DNA of 43,288 nucleotides from an uncultured Muribaculaceae bacterium (GCA_910587925.1 CAJUOC010000023.1:1-43288); one strand, 5' to 3'; numbered from the stretch's first letter, positions 1 to 8,043 are shown. Numbers and translations: made by a program. The notes: generated from the letters alone by a model not told the origin.

Positions 1-151
1 CTTCGCCTTAGGCTACGGTGTACGGGGTTACGAATAATCAACGTCCTGCGGACGTTTATAGCTTACATAATGACGTTTATAGCTTACATAATTATATATT
101 GTCAATCATCCGGGCGACTTTGCAACACTTGTTGTTTTGCTCTTCGAAGGG
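1..151. other. Intergenic segment downstream of the barrel gene
   Basis: No gene is visible here. The stretch holds a small hairpin (7-bp stem at 40-46 and 50-56 with a TGC loop), two tandem 21-bp repeats (51-92) and an ACGGGGTTACG motif at 22-32. The same motif recurs in reverse complement near 7739-7749. The hairpin could belong to the transcript end of the minus-strand barrel gene, but it has no clear T-run. Confidence 0.5.
51..92. repeat. Tandem duplication, 2 x 21 bp
   Basis: Two identical head-to-tail 21-bp units, each beginning GACGTTTATAGC, occupy 51-71 and 72-92. They lie about 60 bases beyond the stop codon of the outer-membrane protein gene. Function is unknown; the copy number could vary by slippage. 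Confidence 0.85.
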
Positions 152-2236
152 TCAGCGGCCGGCGGCGGTGGAGGTGTCGACGGAGGCGTCTGCTTTGACC
201 ATCTTGCTGGCGTCGCGGCGCTGGCGTCCCCAGCGGATGTTGTAGCTCACGTTGATGAAGGGCATGCGCATGTCGAGGCGCATGTGCTGCTCGTTGGTGT
301 TCCACTTGCTGAGCATGCGCGAGCCTTGGTCGTAGCGGCCAAAGGGCATGATCATGCCTGCGCCAAACTGCCAGTCGCGCCAGCCGTAGGTAAGCTCGAT
401 CATCGACAGATTCTCGCCCCAGCTGATTTTCTCGCCCCAGAGGTCGTGCTGGGAGCGCAGATAGCGGCCGGTGAGGGCAAATCCCCAGTGCATCAGGGTC
501 ACGGTGGCGTTGCCGCTCCAGTTGCGGTTGTAGAGCTTGTAGCCGGTGCCGCGCATGCGCTCGGCGCGGTATTGCACGTAGCCGCTTGCCATGAGCCAGC
601 CGGGCACGATGTCGATCTGCGGAGCGATGAAAAACGACAGATTTTGCAGCCCGCGGCTGTTTTCGTAGGTGGTGATGAGGCGATCGTCGGCCCAGTAGAG
701 CAGCGGGGTTATGGCATCGGGGCTGGTGAAGGCCCGTATGCCGAAGGTGCCGTTGAGGCGCGGTACACTGAAATTGTAGCGCAGGGTGAGCATGTATGAG
801 CTGGATGTGTGGAGGTCGGGGTTGCCCACCCGCCACTGGAATCCGTCGATCTGTTGCGGCGCCACATTTGACTCGCCCAGCGACGGTGTCGCCTGCCACG
901 ACTCGAAGCTCAGCCTCAGCTGGTGGCGCTGATTTATGGCATACGCTACGCTGGCCTGCGGGCGCAGGTCCCACGATGTATTGCCCTGGTCGGTCTCGCG
1001 GAAAAGAAAGTCGGTATACTGCAAGCCCAGACCGGCCGTGACGGTCACTTTGCGTATGCGGCGCAGGTACTCGGCAAAGATGTATGCCTTGTCTTGGCGC
1101 TGGTGGAATACGCGGCCGCCCAGCGACGCGTATACCGAGCGGTTGCGGTTGGCCGAGTAGGATGCGCCGGCGGTGAATCGTCCCTCGTCCCAGCGCTTGA
1201 TATAGTTGGCCTCGACGGCGTAGGCCTGGTTGCGGTCTTTGATGTATGTGTGTACGTCGGTGAGCGGTGTGGCGTCCTGGGGCAGGCGCTCTACATAGTC
1301 GGAGTAGGAGCGGCCGGTGTAGAACGAGCCTGTGAAGTCGACCACGAGCGTCTGGCGGCGGGGCAGGTGCTGCTCCCAGTAAGCCGACAGCGACGGGGTG
1401 GTGCCTCCCGAGCCATGTACGTCGCTGAGCAGGCGGTCGGCCGAGCCGTCGCTGAGTTGCAGCAGGCCGTCGTATGCAAAGCGGTCGGTAAACGAGTGCC
1501 CGGCCGATGCCTCAATCATCACTACGGTGGTATCGGGGCGCACGTAGCTGTACGAGGCCCATGCGCGGCCCATGGTATTGTCCATCGTGCCGCCTCGCGA
1601 GGTCTCGTTGCGGGTGATGGAGGTGCCGTCGGTAAATGTGAATCGCTCGGTGTAGTCGCGGTGGGTCTTGATTTTGTTGGTCAGTTTGAAGTTGGCGCCG
1701 GCCTCAAACTGCGACCGACCGCTGTTGAGCTTGAGGTCGGCAAAGTAGAATCCCCAGGCCTGGTTGAGCGCCGGCTGGGCCATCGTCTGCAGCGAGCCGC
1801 CAGCGTCGGGATTGGATACGATGAAGTTGAGCACATAGTCGGCGCCCTTGTACCGCAGTCCCGGAGAGTCGATCCACTCCACGCGCTTGATGCTCTCGGG
1901 CAGCAGGGCGCGTACCTGGTCGACCGACGACTCGCGGCCGTTGATGCGCAGCTGCACGGGGCGTCCGGCCGCCTCGACCCGTCCCATGGCGTCGATTACC
2001 GACAGCGAGGGTATCATCAGATTTGACAGCAGCTGTACGCCGTTTTTGGAGTGCTCGACGGCGCTTCCCGACGGATAGTATACATCCATGTCGGCCTTGC
2101 GCACCAGGCGCGGCGCCTCGATTACGATTTCGTCGAGCTCGTGCACGGCCGACGAGTCGGCCGGTGTCTGCGCGTCGGCCATGCCGGCCGACGCGGTTGT
2201 GAGAATGACAGTGGCGAGATACTTGATTCTGTTCAT
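152..2236 (-). CDS. Outer-membrane beta-barrel protein, TonB-receptor-like
   Basis: A 694-residue protein of the outer membrane beta-barrel (OMP_b-brl_3 type) family, related to TonB-dependent receptors. A signal peptide ends near residue 23 (ASAGMADAQ). A plug-like region at about 30-150 carries the family pattern of an LRINGR turn, an IKRVEWIDSPG segment and a GADYVLNFIV strand. The rest alternates aromatic and polar residues as expected for a 20-plus-strand barrel, without a CarboxypepD-type N-terminal extension. No SusD partner is adjacent, so a polysaccharide-utilisation role is not supported. The gene is a single unit with a TAnnTTTG box at 2268-2275. The cargo cannot be told from sequence. 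Confidence 0.85.
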   Translation of the reverse strand: MNRIKYLATVILTTASAGMADAQTPADSSAVHELDEIVIEAPRLVRKADMDVYYPSGSAVEHSKNGVQLLSNLMIPSLSVIDAMGRVEAAGRPVQLRINGRESSVDQVRALLPESIKRVEWIDSPGLRYKGADYVLNFIVSNPDAGGSLQTMAQPALNQAWGFYFADLKLNSGRSQFEAGANFKLTNKIKTHRDYTERFTFTDGTSITRNETSRGGTMDNTMGRAWASYSYVRPDTTVVMIEASAGHSFTDRFAYDGLLQLSDGSADRLLSDVHGSGGTTPSLSAYWEQHLPRRQTLVVDFTGSFYTGRSYSDYVERLPQDATPLTDVHTYIKDRNQAYAVEANYIKRWDEGRFTAGASYSANRNRSVYASLGGRVFHQRQDKAYIFAEYLRRIRKVTVTAGLGLQYTDFLFRETDQGNTSWDLRPQASVAYAINQRHQLRLSFESWQATPSLGESNVAPQQIDGFQWRVGNPDLHTSSSYMLTLRYNFSVPRLNGTFGIRAFTSPDAITPLLYWADDRLITTYENSRGLQNLSFFIAPQIDIVPGWLMASGYVQYRAERMRGTGYKLYNRNWSGNATVTLMHWGFALTGRYLRSQHDLWGEKISWGENLSMIELTYGWRDWQFGAGMIMPFGRYDQGSRMLSKWNTNEQHMRLDMRMPFINVSYNIRWGRQRRDASKMVKADASVDTSTAAGR

Positions 2237-2267
2237 GCTTTCGAAGAGAATTGAGAATTAGACACTG

Positions 2268-2275
2268 CAAAAGTA
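2268..2275 (-). promoter_or_regulatory. Putative -7 promoter box of the barrel gene
   Basis: On the minus strand this reads TACTTTTG, matching the Bacteroidota consensus TAnnTTTG, 31 bases before the ATG at 2236. No TTTG is found at the expected -33 distance, so an activator may be needed. A 14-bp palindrome (2298-2311) and a run of eight C (2319-2326) lie just upstream. Confidence 0.5.
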
Positions 2276-2297
2276 GCTACAAATCCTCATCTGCCTC

Positions 2298-2311
2298 TCA
2301 ACATATGTTGA
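2298..2311. promoter_or_regulatory. Perfect 14-bp palindrome, possible operator
   Basis: TCAACATATGTTGA is its own reverse complement. It is centred about 30 bases upstream of the putative -7 box of the barrel gene, roughly where an activator or repressor dimer would contact a promoter. The regulator is unknown. Confidence 0.4.
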
Positions 2312-2393
2312 CAAATCACCCCCCCCAGTTAAAAATTGTTAATTACATGACAGCGAGATTATTGCTTGTCCAGCAATAGCGACCATCTCCTGA

Positions 2394-2996
2394 TTAAGAC
2401 GGTAAAATGCGCCGAGCCCAATCAGGAAGGTCGTCGGCATAGCGCTTTATGAGCCTACCATCGCTAAGGCGAAAGAGTATTCGGGCGTCAGCGTCTTCGA
2501 TTGAGTTGTCGTATACATAAAGGCGGTCGACATAGGGAGCCAATGCCGTACAGTTACCGATAGATTTGTCGTAGCGTGATATTATTTTGGGAATCGGCAC
2601 ATCGTGGCCGCCGTCAATCACCCTTTTGGCAACACGTTTCGCATTGATAGTTGGAGATTCAGTCGAGACAAAGAAAAGTCTGACAAAGAAACCGGCCTTT
2701 TTAGCTCTTAGAATATAGTCGACTTTATCCACAGCCGACATTACAGTCTCAAATATATGGCTTCTATGCTCAATCAAGCATTTTTCGCGCCATTCGGAGC
2801 AATAGTTGGCTGCTTTAATCACAGCCTCAAGGTCGTTCCAGTTACCAAAAATGTCGCGGGCTACATTGTCAGGATTGATATATTCTGAATCCTCGAGCCA
2901 TTCATGTTGAAGTATTTTTGTGGTTACGGACGTTTTACCTGACCCGTTTGGGCCGGCAATTACTATCAGTACCGGTCGATGCTTACCTATTGTCAT
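2394..2996 (-). CDS. Zeta-toxin-like P-loop kinase
   Basis: A 200-residue P-loop kinase of the zeta toxin family. Classical zeta toxins phosphorylate UDP-N-acetylglucosamine and block cell-wall synthesis; the substrate here is not known. The Walker A motif GPNGSGKT is at residues 15-22, followed by NPDNVA with Asp43 (catalytic Asp position), FET at 82-84 and an RVAKRVIDGGHDVP segment at 121-134 typical of zeta-like kinases. I chose the ATG at 2996 over an in-frame TTG at 3011. It overlaps the upstream small gene by 14 bases, indicating translational coupling. The gene is visibly AT-richer than its neighbours, which fits a mobile toxin-antitoxin module. It could instead be a non-toxic kinase. 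Confidence 0.75.
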   Translation of the reverse strand: MTIGKHRPVLIVIAGPNGSGKTSVTTKILQHEWLEDSEYINPDNVARDIFGNWNDLEAVIKAANYCSEWREKCLIEHRSHIFETVMSAVDKVDYILRAKKAGFFVRLFFVSTESPTINAKRVAKRVIDGGHDVPIPKIISRYDKSIGNCTALAPYVDRLYVYDNSIEDADARILFRLSDGRLIKRYADDLPDWARRILPS

Positions 2997-3210
2997 TGCG
3001 GAGCCTTTCAATGGTTGCTTTGACTATCACGTGCGCTTCCTCGATTGCTGCATCTATGCCGGCGGCCACGCGGGCGGCAGCCCTGCGGGTGCTTTCGCGG
3101 GCATCCTCGGCGACTTCGCGCATAATCTGTGCCATGCGTTCATCGCCCGGCTCGTCCATCGACGTAAGACGATAGCTGTTCATTTGATCTTCCGACATAT
3201 CGGTATCCAT
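2983..3210 (-). CDS. Small acidic protein, putative antitoxin of the zeta-like kinase
   Basis: A 75-residue protein with no domain that I recognise. It is acidic at the N-terminus, then predicted helical with an Arg/Ala-rich stretch (residues about 38-50) and an amphipathic C-terminal helix. It precedes the zeta-like kinase on the same strand and overlaps it by 14 bases, the usual layout of an antitoxin before a toxin. A good TAnnTTTG box lies 14 bases before its ATG. An alternative ATG is at 3198. The antitoxin role is inferred from position and size only. Confidence 0.6.
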   Translation of the reverse strand: MDTDMSEDQMNSYRLTSMDEPGDERMAQIMREVAEDARESTRRAAARVAAGIDAAIEEAHVIVKATIERLRNDNR

Positions 3211-3224
3211 TAATTGTACAGCGT

Positions 3225-3232
3225 CAAAGATA
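3225..3232 (-). promoter_or_regulatory. -7 box of the putative toxin-antitoxin operon
   Basis: Reads TATCTTTG on the minus strand (consensus TAnnTTTG), 14 bases before the ATG at 3210. It implies a very short leader for the two-gene operon. Confidence 0.55.
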
Positions 3233-3278
3233 CAAAAAGTATATTTAAATATCAGCTAAAGCATGTTTCAAAATGCAA

Positions 3279-3307
3279 ACCCCGCGCACCGGGGTGGTGC
3301 GCGGGGT
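3279..3307 (-). terminator. Terminator hairpin of the fimbrillin operon
   Basis: A perfect 12-bp GC-rich stem (3279-3290 with 3296-3307) and a 5-base loop, 42 bases beyond the fimbrillin stop. On the minus strand it is followed by a T-rich stretch (TTTGCATTTTG), as in an intrinsic terminator. It separates the operon from the toxin-antitoxin-like pair. Confidence 0.8.
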
Positions 3308-3349
3308 GGATGCTTTCAGCCTCTAAAGGCGGCCGGGAGCTTTATAGAG

Positions 3350-5035
3350 TCAGTCCAAATGGGATTCGCCGATGGGCCATACGGCGTAGAGGATGCGGAA
3401 TCGTGTGGGGTCGTCTGCCGGAATGAAGATGGACGGTTCAGACGGTATCAGCAGATTCGGAGCATTGGGGTCGTAATCGTAAGCCCACTTGTCTTCGAAA
3501 ATAAGCGGAGTGGGGCTGTAATATTTAAATCCTTTATATCGGCCTTCACCTTCATATTTATCATGTAGCTCCATCGGGGCTTCCAGATCCTCAATAATGT
3601 GGTCGCACCAGCACGCGAACCCATAATCTTCTAACTGATATTGCCAGTATATATCATTTGCGGGGTCGTCCCAGAATTGGTTGCTTTTGTTGTTGTAGAA
3701 ATACGGAATTTCAAACTTGGCGCCTTTCACTTCTCCGGTTTCCAAATTCAGATCAAACTTGGTCATTATATAGTAAGCGCTGCCGTTTCTGAATCTGCCC
3801 CTAAAGGCATCGAGGACAAGAGTGTAGGAGTCGTTGCTGGGGGTATTTACTACAATATCTTCTACACCTCGGTGATCAGTGTCAATCCAATCTTCGACGG
3901 TGGCATCGAGTTTCACGGTTGTCAGGCCGATGTGAAGCACGAAATTATACGATTTGCCGGCCCGAAACTCAAATTTGAAGGGTGCCGTCACCTCGCTTGT
4001 GATTTTGCTTTGGCCACCGGCGAGATTGGGGTCCTCGGTGATGACATCAAATTTGACAGTCACCTGCACGGGAATCTCTTCGTTGTGATATCTGTCTATA
4101 ACGGGAGTGGGCATCACCATCAGATATTTGTCGTCTTTGGTGAGCTGCATCACTGTGTTGGAGTCGTCGGGAGTAAGAGTGCTGTTGATGAAATCGCCGT
4201 GGTCAGCGGAGAGTGTGTAAGTGCGTGATCCGGCCACATATTTATCCCATTCGCCGGTGCGGAGATTCAACTCGCCGCTGTCTCCAAACTGGCTTGAAGA
4301 TATCGACACGCTGTTGATCACCACAGTCGATTTGTCGGTAAGGTCGATGCCATGCTTGCTCAACTCACCGTTTGCGGTATGTTCATTGCCGTTTTCGACA
4401 CTATTCTCATCAATGACAGCCACGCGCTTGAAGCCGATGCGCGACAGTGCGTGCTTGAATCGGAAATTCACCGTCTCTGCGTTGGTCTGCTTGCGGATAT
4501 CCATTGTATTGTTGCTATAGAGCAGGTCGATCTGATTGTCGACGTCCTCGTCCATCTTGAACGAGAGTTTGGGGTCGCCCGCTGTGGTGTTCGGGCTGAT
4601 AGCGGTGATGCCCGTATCGCCGAAGGTGCCGGTGTAGGGGGCGTAGGCGAAGAACGATACTTTTTCGAGGGGATTGCTCGGCCAGTATTTTACGGGGGAG
4701 TACTGCCAGATTCCGCCTTCGGCGTCATCGGATTTCCAGGTCACTTCCTGGTTGTACATGAAATTGGGCAGATGGCTCGGGGCTTCCGTATTGTAGTCTT
4801 CTGTCTCGGTGTAGTATCCGAGCACACCGAATCCCTTTTCCTTAAGGGCGGGAAGGTCCATCACCGATGCGCGCGATTCGGGTGCTATGGCCAGGTAGGT
4901 GCCGAATGCGACGGCATCACCGTCGGGTGTCTGGCCATTGCCGCTGTTGATTAGCAGATCTTCTTCCTGCGTGCAGCTTACGGTGGAAATTGCTGCGATG
5001 GCTGCGAAAGCCATCAGAAACTTTTTAGCTTTCAT
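3350..5035 (-). CDS. Fimbrillin family (Mfa-like) lipoprotein
   Basis: A 561-residue predicted surface lipoprotein. The N-terminus MKAKKFLMAFAAIAAISTVSC ends in a lipobox-like cysteine (residue 21), so it is probably lipidated and exported to the outer surface. The mature start (NGQTPDGDAVAFGTYLA) and the segment with WPSNPLEKVSFFAYAPY are characteristic of the fimbrillin/Mfa-like family of Bacteroidales type V pili, whose subunits polymerise by strand exchange after protease processing. The length exceeds a typical stalk fimbrillin (300-450 residues), and an extra C-terminal part of about 150 residues suggests a tip or anchor subunit. It is the last gene of a three-gene operon, 52 bases after the DUF5119 gene. 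Confidence 0.8.
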   Translation of the reverse strand: MKAKKFLMAFAAIAAISTVSCTQEEDLLINSGNGQTPDGDAVAFGTYLAIAPESRASVMDLPALKEKGFGVLGYYTETEDYNTEAPSHLPNFMYNQEVTWKSDDAEGGIWQYSPVKYWPSNPLEKVSFFAYAPYTGTFGDTGITAISPNTTAGDPKLSFKMDEDVDNQIDLLYSNNTMDIRKQTNAETVNFRFKHALSRIGFKRVAVIDENSVENGNEHTANGELSKHGIDLTDKSTVVINSVSISSSQFGDSGELNLRTGEWDKYVAGSRTYTLSADHGDFINSTLTPDDSNTVMQLTKDDKYLMVMPTPVIDRYHNEEIPVQVTVKFDVITEDPNLAGGQSKITSEVTAPFKFEFRAGKSYNFVLHIGLTTVKLDATVEDWIDTDHRGVEDIVVNTPSNDSYTLVLDAFRGRFRNGSAYYIMTKFDLNLETGEVKGAKFEIPYFYNNKSNQFWDDPANDIYWQYQLEDYGFACWCDHIIEDLEAPMELHDKYEGEGRYKGFKYYSPTPLIFEDKWAYDYDPNAPNLLIPSEPSIFIPADDPTRFRILYAVWPIGESHLD

Positions 5036-5087
5036 TAACGTGGGTTTGAATCAGGTTTATTTATTGAATCAGGTGTTTTATGTAATA

Positions 5088-6113
5088 CTATTCTTTTGTG
5101 GGGGGATGCAGGCCGATGTTGACATCTTCAGGCTCTCCCCAGTCTTCCACCCATACGTCGAGCCCCCAGTCGGAGCTGCCTCCCGGCGGCAATGGCGGGT
5201 CGAGCCACAGGTCGAGCCACAGGTCGAGATTGTCTCCACGACGTCCCGGCGGCGGGTCGCTCTCGGCGATGAGGTGTCCCACGGGGATATTGTAGCGGAG
5301 CACTGTCTTGCCGTCGGCAAGCATGGCCTGGAATTCGAGGAAGTTTTCGACGGGCGAGCCGGCGTGGTTTCCGGGCAGCCCGAAGCAGCGGATGTCGGCC
5401 TCCACCAGTCCGATGTCGGGCTTGGAGGATGTGCGCGAGCGGGCCCACCGGTCAGATTCTATGGGGTGTGCCACTGTCACTGAGTTGTCGTTTGGCATGT
5501 CAGCGGCGAGTTTCCGGCCTGACGCCATCCCGCTGATGCTCCCGCGCGCCGCGCGCAGATTGCCGATATTCTCGGTGTGGATGGTCACGTGGAGGGTGTA
5601 GATGATATTCCTGGGGTGCAGGGTGCCTATCACCTTGGTGCCGCTGCCGGAGTGGCTCACATGGTCGGTCATGATGGTGTCGGTGGCGAGCCATTCGGGA
5701 GGCCATGCCACATAGCTGCGCCCGTCGGTACGGCCGGAGTACCACTTGGGCCCTTCCTGCTCCGGGGCGAATGCCTCGGCGGTCTCCACGGCGTCGAGCC
5801 CGCGGAAGCCGATGTAGCTGTACTCGTCCTCGGTGAGGTTGAAGACGGTGGCCCAGTGGCGGCCTTGCGACAGCCGCGGCGACACGTAGGCGATGTTGTT
5901 GTCGATGGTATGGTTTTTCTCGCCGGTCTCGGTGTGATGGCATATCACAGTCATGCCCGTGGGCACGGTCTTGCCGTAGTCGCTCCAGTCCACGTTGAGC
6001 CTCAGATCGGAGGTGGCGCCCCCGGCCGGCTCGGGGTAGAAGTGGATGGTGGCGTCGCACGACGCAAGCGCCAGGCACACGGCAGCGATGAATATCAGCC
6101 GCAATCTCACCAT
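5088..6113 (-). CDS. DUF5119 lipoprotein of the fimbrillin operon
   Basis: A 341-residue protein with a lipoprotein signal (residues 1 to about 19, LALASC). The next region (HFYPEPAGG, LRLNVDWSDYGKTVPTGM) matches DUF5119, a Bacteroidales family found almost only beside fimbrillins and probably a pilus accessory or anchor protein. I chose the ATG at 6113 over a GTG at 6122. It follows an AGGAGGT sequence at 6121-6127 with 7-base spacing, unusual in a phylum that seldom relies on Shine-Dalgarno pairing. It overlaps the end of the DUF3575 gene by 7 bases. The C-terminus is rich in Pro, Gly and Trp and may be surface exposed. Confidence 0.75.
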   Translation of the reverse strand: MVRLRLIFIAAVCLALASCDATIHFYPEPAGGATSDLRLNVDWSDYGKTVPTGMTVICHHTETGEKNHTIDNNIAYVSPRLSQGRHWATVFNLTEDEYSYIGFRGLDAVETAEAFAPEQEGPKWYSGRTDGRSYVAWPPEWLATDTIMTDHVSHSGSGTKVIGTLHPRNIIYTLHVTIHTENIGNLRAARGSISGMASGRKLAADMPNDNSVTVAHPIESDRWARSRTSSKPDIGLVEADIRCFGLPGNHAGSPVENFLEFQAMLADGKTVLRYNIPVGHLIAESDPPPGRRGDNLDLWLDLWLDPPLPPGGSSDWGLDVWVEDWGEPEDVNIGLHPPTKE

Positions 6114-7429
6114 CTCATCCACCTCCTTTCCTTGCGCTGGCGGTAGAATTTATAGGATATGGCAAGTCCGGCGCGGGTCACGCCCCAGTAGGTGCCTGCG
6201 CCGCGCGATACTTCGGCACCGTTTCGGCCGGTATTGTGGTACTTTATCCATTTGTACGATATGTATCCGGCGCCGATCTGCGCTTCCATGCTCCAGCGGC
6301 GGCCCTTGTCGAGATGGAAGGCAAAGCCGTAGCCCAGGCCCAGGCCGAAGGCGGCGTGGTTGGGGTCCTGATAGCGGAAGTCGCCGGCAAAGCTCACGTT
6401 GAAGCCTATTACCGAGGCGTGCACGCCCAGATAATGTCCGGCACCGGCGTCGCGGAGCCAGTAGCGCACCTCGGGCTGAGTGGCCAGCAGACGGATACGC
6501 AGGCGGCGGGTGATGTCGTAGGGCGAGTACCACACGGGCACGTCGAGACTCCACCGCGGCCACAACTCGAGCTCAAAGCCGAGGTTGGCACACAGGGCGG
6601 CGTCCCACAGCAGATTGGTCTTCAGGGCCAGGAAGCGCTGCCGCGGTAGCGTCTGCCCGGGCATCTCCACGGCGACTGGCCGCGCGACCGGCGGCGCGAC
6701 AGTCTGCGGGCGCAGGGCGGTATACGATGGCCGGAGACCGTCGCCGATGCGGCTGCGCAGCAGGCGGGTGTCGTAGTCGACCACTACAGATGCGCGGCGC
6801 AGCCAGGGCAGCACGTGGTCGCGCATGGAAGCATAGGGCGCGCCGCCGTCGAGGCTCTTGAGGTGCCGCTCGCGGGTGTCGCCGTCGATGTCGGCGGTGC
6901 GGTCGAGAAAGCTGAGCACCACGGCGCCGTAGGGGATGGTGCTGTCGGCGTCGAGCATCATGCGCATACCCTCCCAATCCTCGGGGATGGTGGAGATGGC
7001 GTATATGCTGTCGGGAAAGGTGTAGCGCGACCGCAGGATGGCGACAAAGGCGCGGGCGCGGCCGGCGGCGAGGCGCACATTATTGGTGTAGGGGCCTTCG
7101 GGCGATGCGGTGCCCACCACGGTGATGCGCTCCACGCGCATGCGCGGGTCGAGCACCATGGAGTCGATGCGGGCGAGCACCTGCCCCAGGGCGCTGTCGT
7201 TGGCGTGGTATGTCTTGTCGAAATCGGTGAGATTGACCTTGAAGTCGATACGAGCCTTGGCCCGGGCCGATACGGTGATAGTGTCAGATACAGATGCCGC
7301 GCACGCCAGAGCCGAAAGCAAGGCGACAAGAATCATCGCCGCCAAGCGTACCGGAGCTGCCTGGCGGAGTATGCTTATGCCTGAGTCGCATTTTAATTCT
7401 TTATGATATGCCGGAGCCGCAAGTTCCAT
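6107..7429 (-). CDS. DUF3575 outer-membrane protein with OmpA-like N-terminal domain
   Basis: A 440-residue protein that begins the fimbrillin operon. After an N-terminal hydrophobic segment (about residues 32-46) comes a periplasmic domain whose TASPEGPYTNNVRLAAGRARA pattern resembles an OmpA-type peptidoglycan-binding fold. From about 265 a DUF3575 barrel follows (TNLLWDAALCANLGFELEL, repeated YWLRD/GAGYISYKW strands). DUF3575 proteins accompany Mfa-type fimbriae and probably form the outer-membrane anchor. The ATG at 7429 is used here, but the signal peptide starts unusually late; the Met at residue 32 (7336) is an alternative start. Confidence 0.75.
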   Translation of the reverse strand: MELAAPAYHKELKCDSGISILRQAAPVRLAAMILVALLSALACAASVSDTITVSARAKARIDFKVNLTDFDKTYHANDSALGQVLARIDSMVLDPRMRVERITVVGTASPEGPYTNNVRLAAGRARAFVAILRSRYTFPDSIYAISTIPEDWEGMRMMLDADSTIPYGAVVLSFLDRTADIDGDTRERHLKSLDGGAPYASMRDHVLPWLRRASVVVDYDTRLLRSRIGDGLRPSYTALRPQTVAPPVARPVAVEMPGQTLPRQRFLALKTNLLWDAALCANLGFELELWPRWSLDVPVWYSPYDITRRLRIRLLATQPEVRYWLRDAGAGHYLGVHASVIGFNVSFAGDFRYQDPNHAAFGLGLGYGFAFHLDKGRRWSMEAQIGAGYISYKWIKYHNTGRNGAEVSRGAGTYWGVTRAGLAISYKFYRQRKERRWMRW

Positions 7430-7515
7430 TATAAAATAAAGATTAGATTGTCTCTATGCGATTATTGGAATGATTTAAGTTACGATAATTGGTTGACACT
7501 AACTTTACTGCGGCG

Positions 7516-7548
7516 CAAAATTAGTATTTTTAACAGTAGGCAGTCAAA
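7516..7548 (-). promoter_or_regulatory. Promoter of the fimbrillin operon
   Basis: On the minus strand a TTTG (7545-7548) is followed after 21 bases by TAATTTTG (7516-7523). This matches the Bacteroidota -33/-7 consensus in both boxes. The predicted start near 7510 gives a leader of about 80 bases before the ATG at 7429. A C10 tract (7555-7564) lies directly upstream of the -33 box. Confidence 0.75.
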
Positions 7549-7554
7549 TTTTTA

Positions 7555-7564
7555 CCCCCCCCCC
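7555..7564. repeat. Homopolymer run of ten C
   Basis: Ten consecutive C (ten G on the transcribed strand) sit 6 bases upstream of the -33 box of the fimbrillin promoter. Tracts of this length slip during replication, so promoter spacing to any upstream activator site could vary. Confidence 0.9.
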
Positions 7565-8043
7565 ATTTGCAATTTTTTAACAAAATTAAATCAAATTAAC
7601 ACCTCCGCAGCGTATTCCCTATTCTGCAAGCCGCATACCCCGAGCGCCCTGATGTTAGCCGCTTCCCCTGGAGCGGGTGGAGCAACGTTGCAGAAGCGCG
7701 GAGCGCTGACCATTATGAGTAACACGGGGTGTAGCGAAGCGTAACCCCGTGCACTGCGCTCCCCGGTAAATGGAAGGTCGTAAGACCTGACCCTTATTGC
7801 GCCGCGCATCATTAAGGGTCAGCGCTCCGCGCTTCTGCCGATAATCAAGCTAAATCGATGATGCCGACCTGCATAGGTTAAGGCATATTCAAGAAGTCGC
7901 GCAGAGATAGCATCGTTTTAATCATATTCAAAAGTTTTTGAAAATATAGCGATTGTTTTTGATTATATCAGAAATGCTTAAGCTCAAATAATTCTGAAAG
8001 CTTTATATAACCCTTCATCAATGTAAATAAAGAATAACTCCAC
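7565..8043. other. Non-coding region with inverted-repeat element
   Basis: Nearly 480 bases without a credible gene between the fimbrillin promoter and the dnaK terminator. The left half (about 7600-7840) is GC-richer and full of hairpins. The right half (7850-8040) is AT-rich with nothing recognised. Short reading frames in it have no family resemblance and no start signals. Confidence 0.6.
7690..7838. repeat. Inverted repeat element, 22-bp perfect arms
   Basis: Arms at 7690-7711 and 7817-7838 are perfect reverse complements (GCAGAAGCGCGG... ) around a 105-base centre. The centre holds two further hairpins: one with CACGGGG/CCCCGTG ends (about 7723-7751) and one with AGGTC/GACCT arms (7775-7788). 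The layout resembles a non-autonomous repeat of the MITE or REP type, or a structured RNA. No transposase is near. Confidence 0.6.

Noticed and set aside
152..2236. Polysaccharide-utilisation (SusC) role for the barrel protein
   Set aside because: Too short for SusC (about 1000 residues), no CarboxypepD-like domain and no SusD neighbour.
7591..7812. A 73-residue minus-strand frame in the non-coding region
   Set aside because: It runs through the inverted-repeat hairpins, matches no family and has no promoter or start context.
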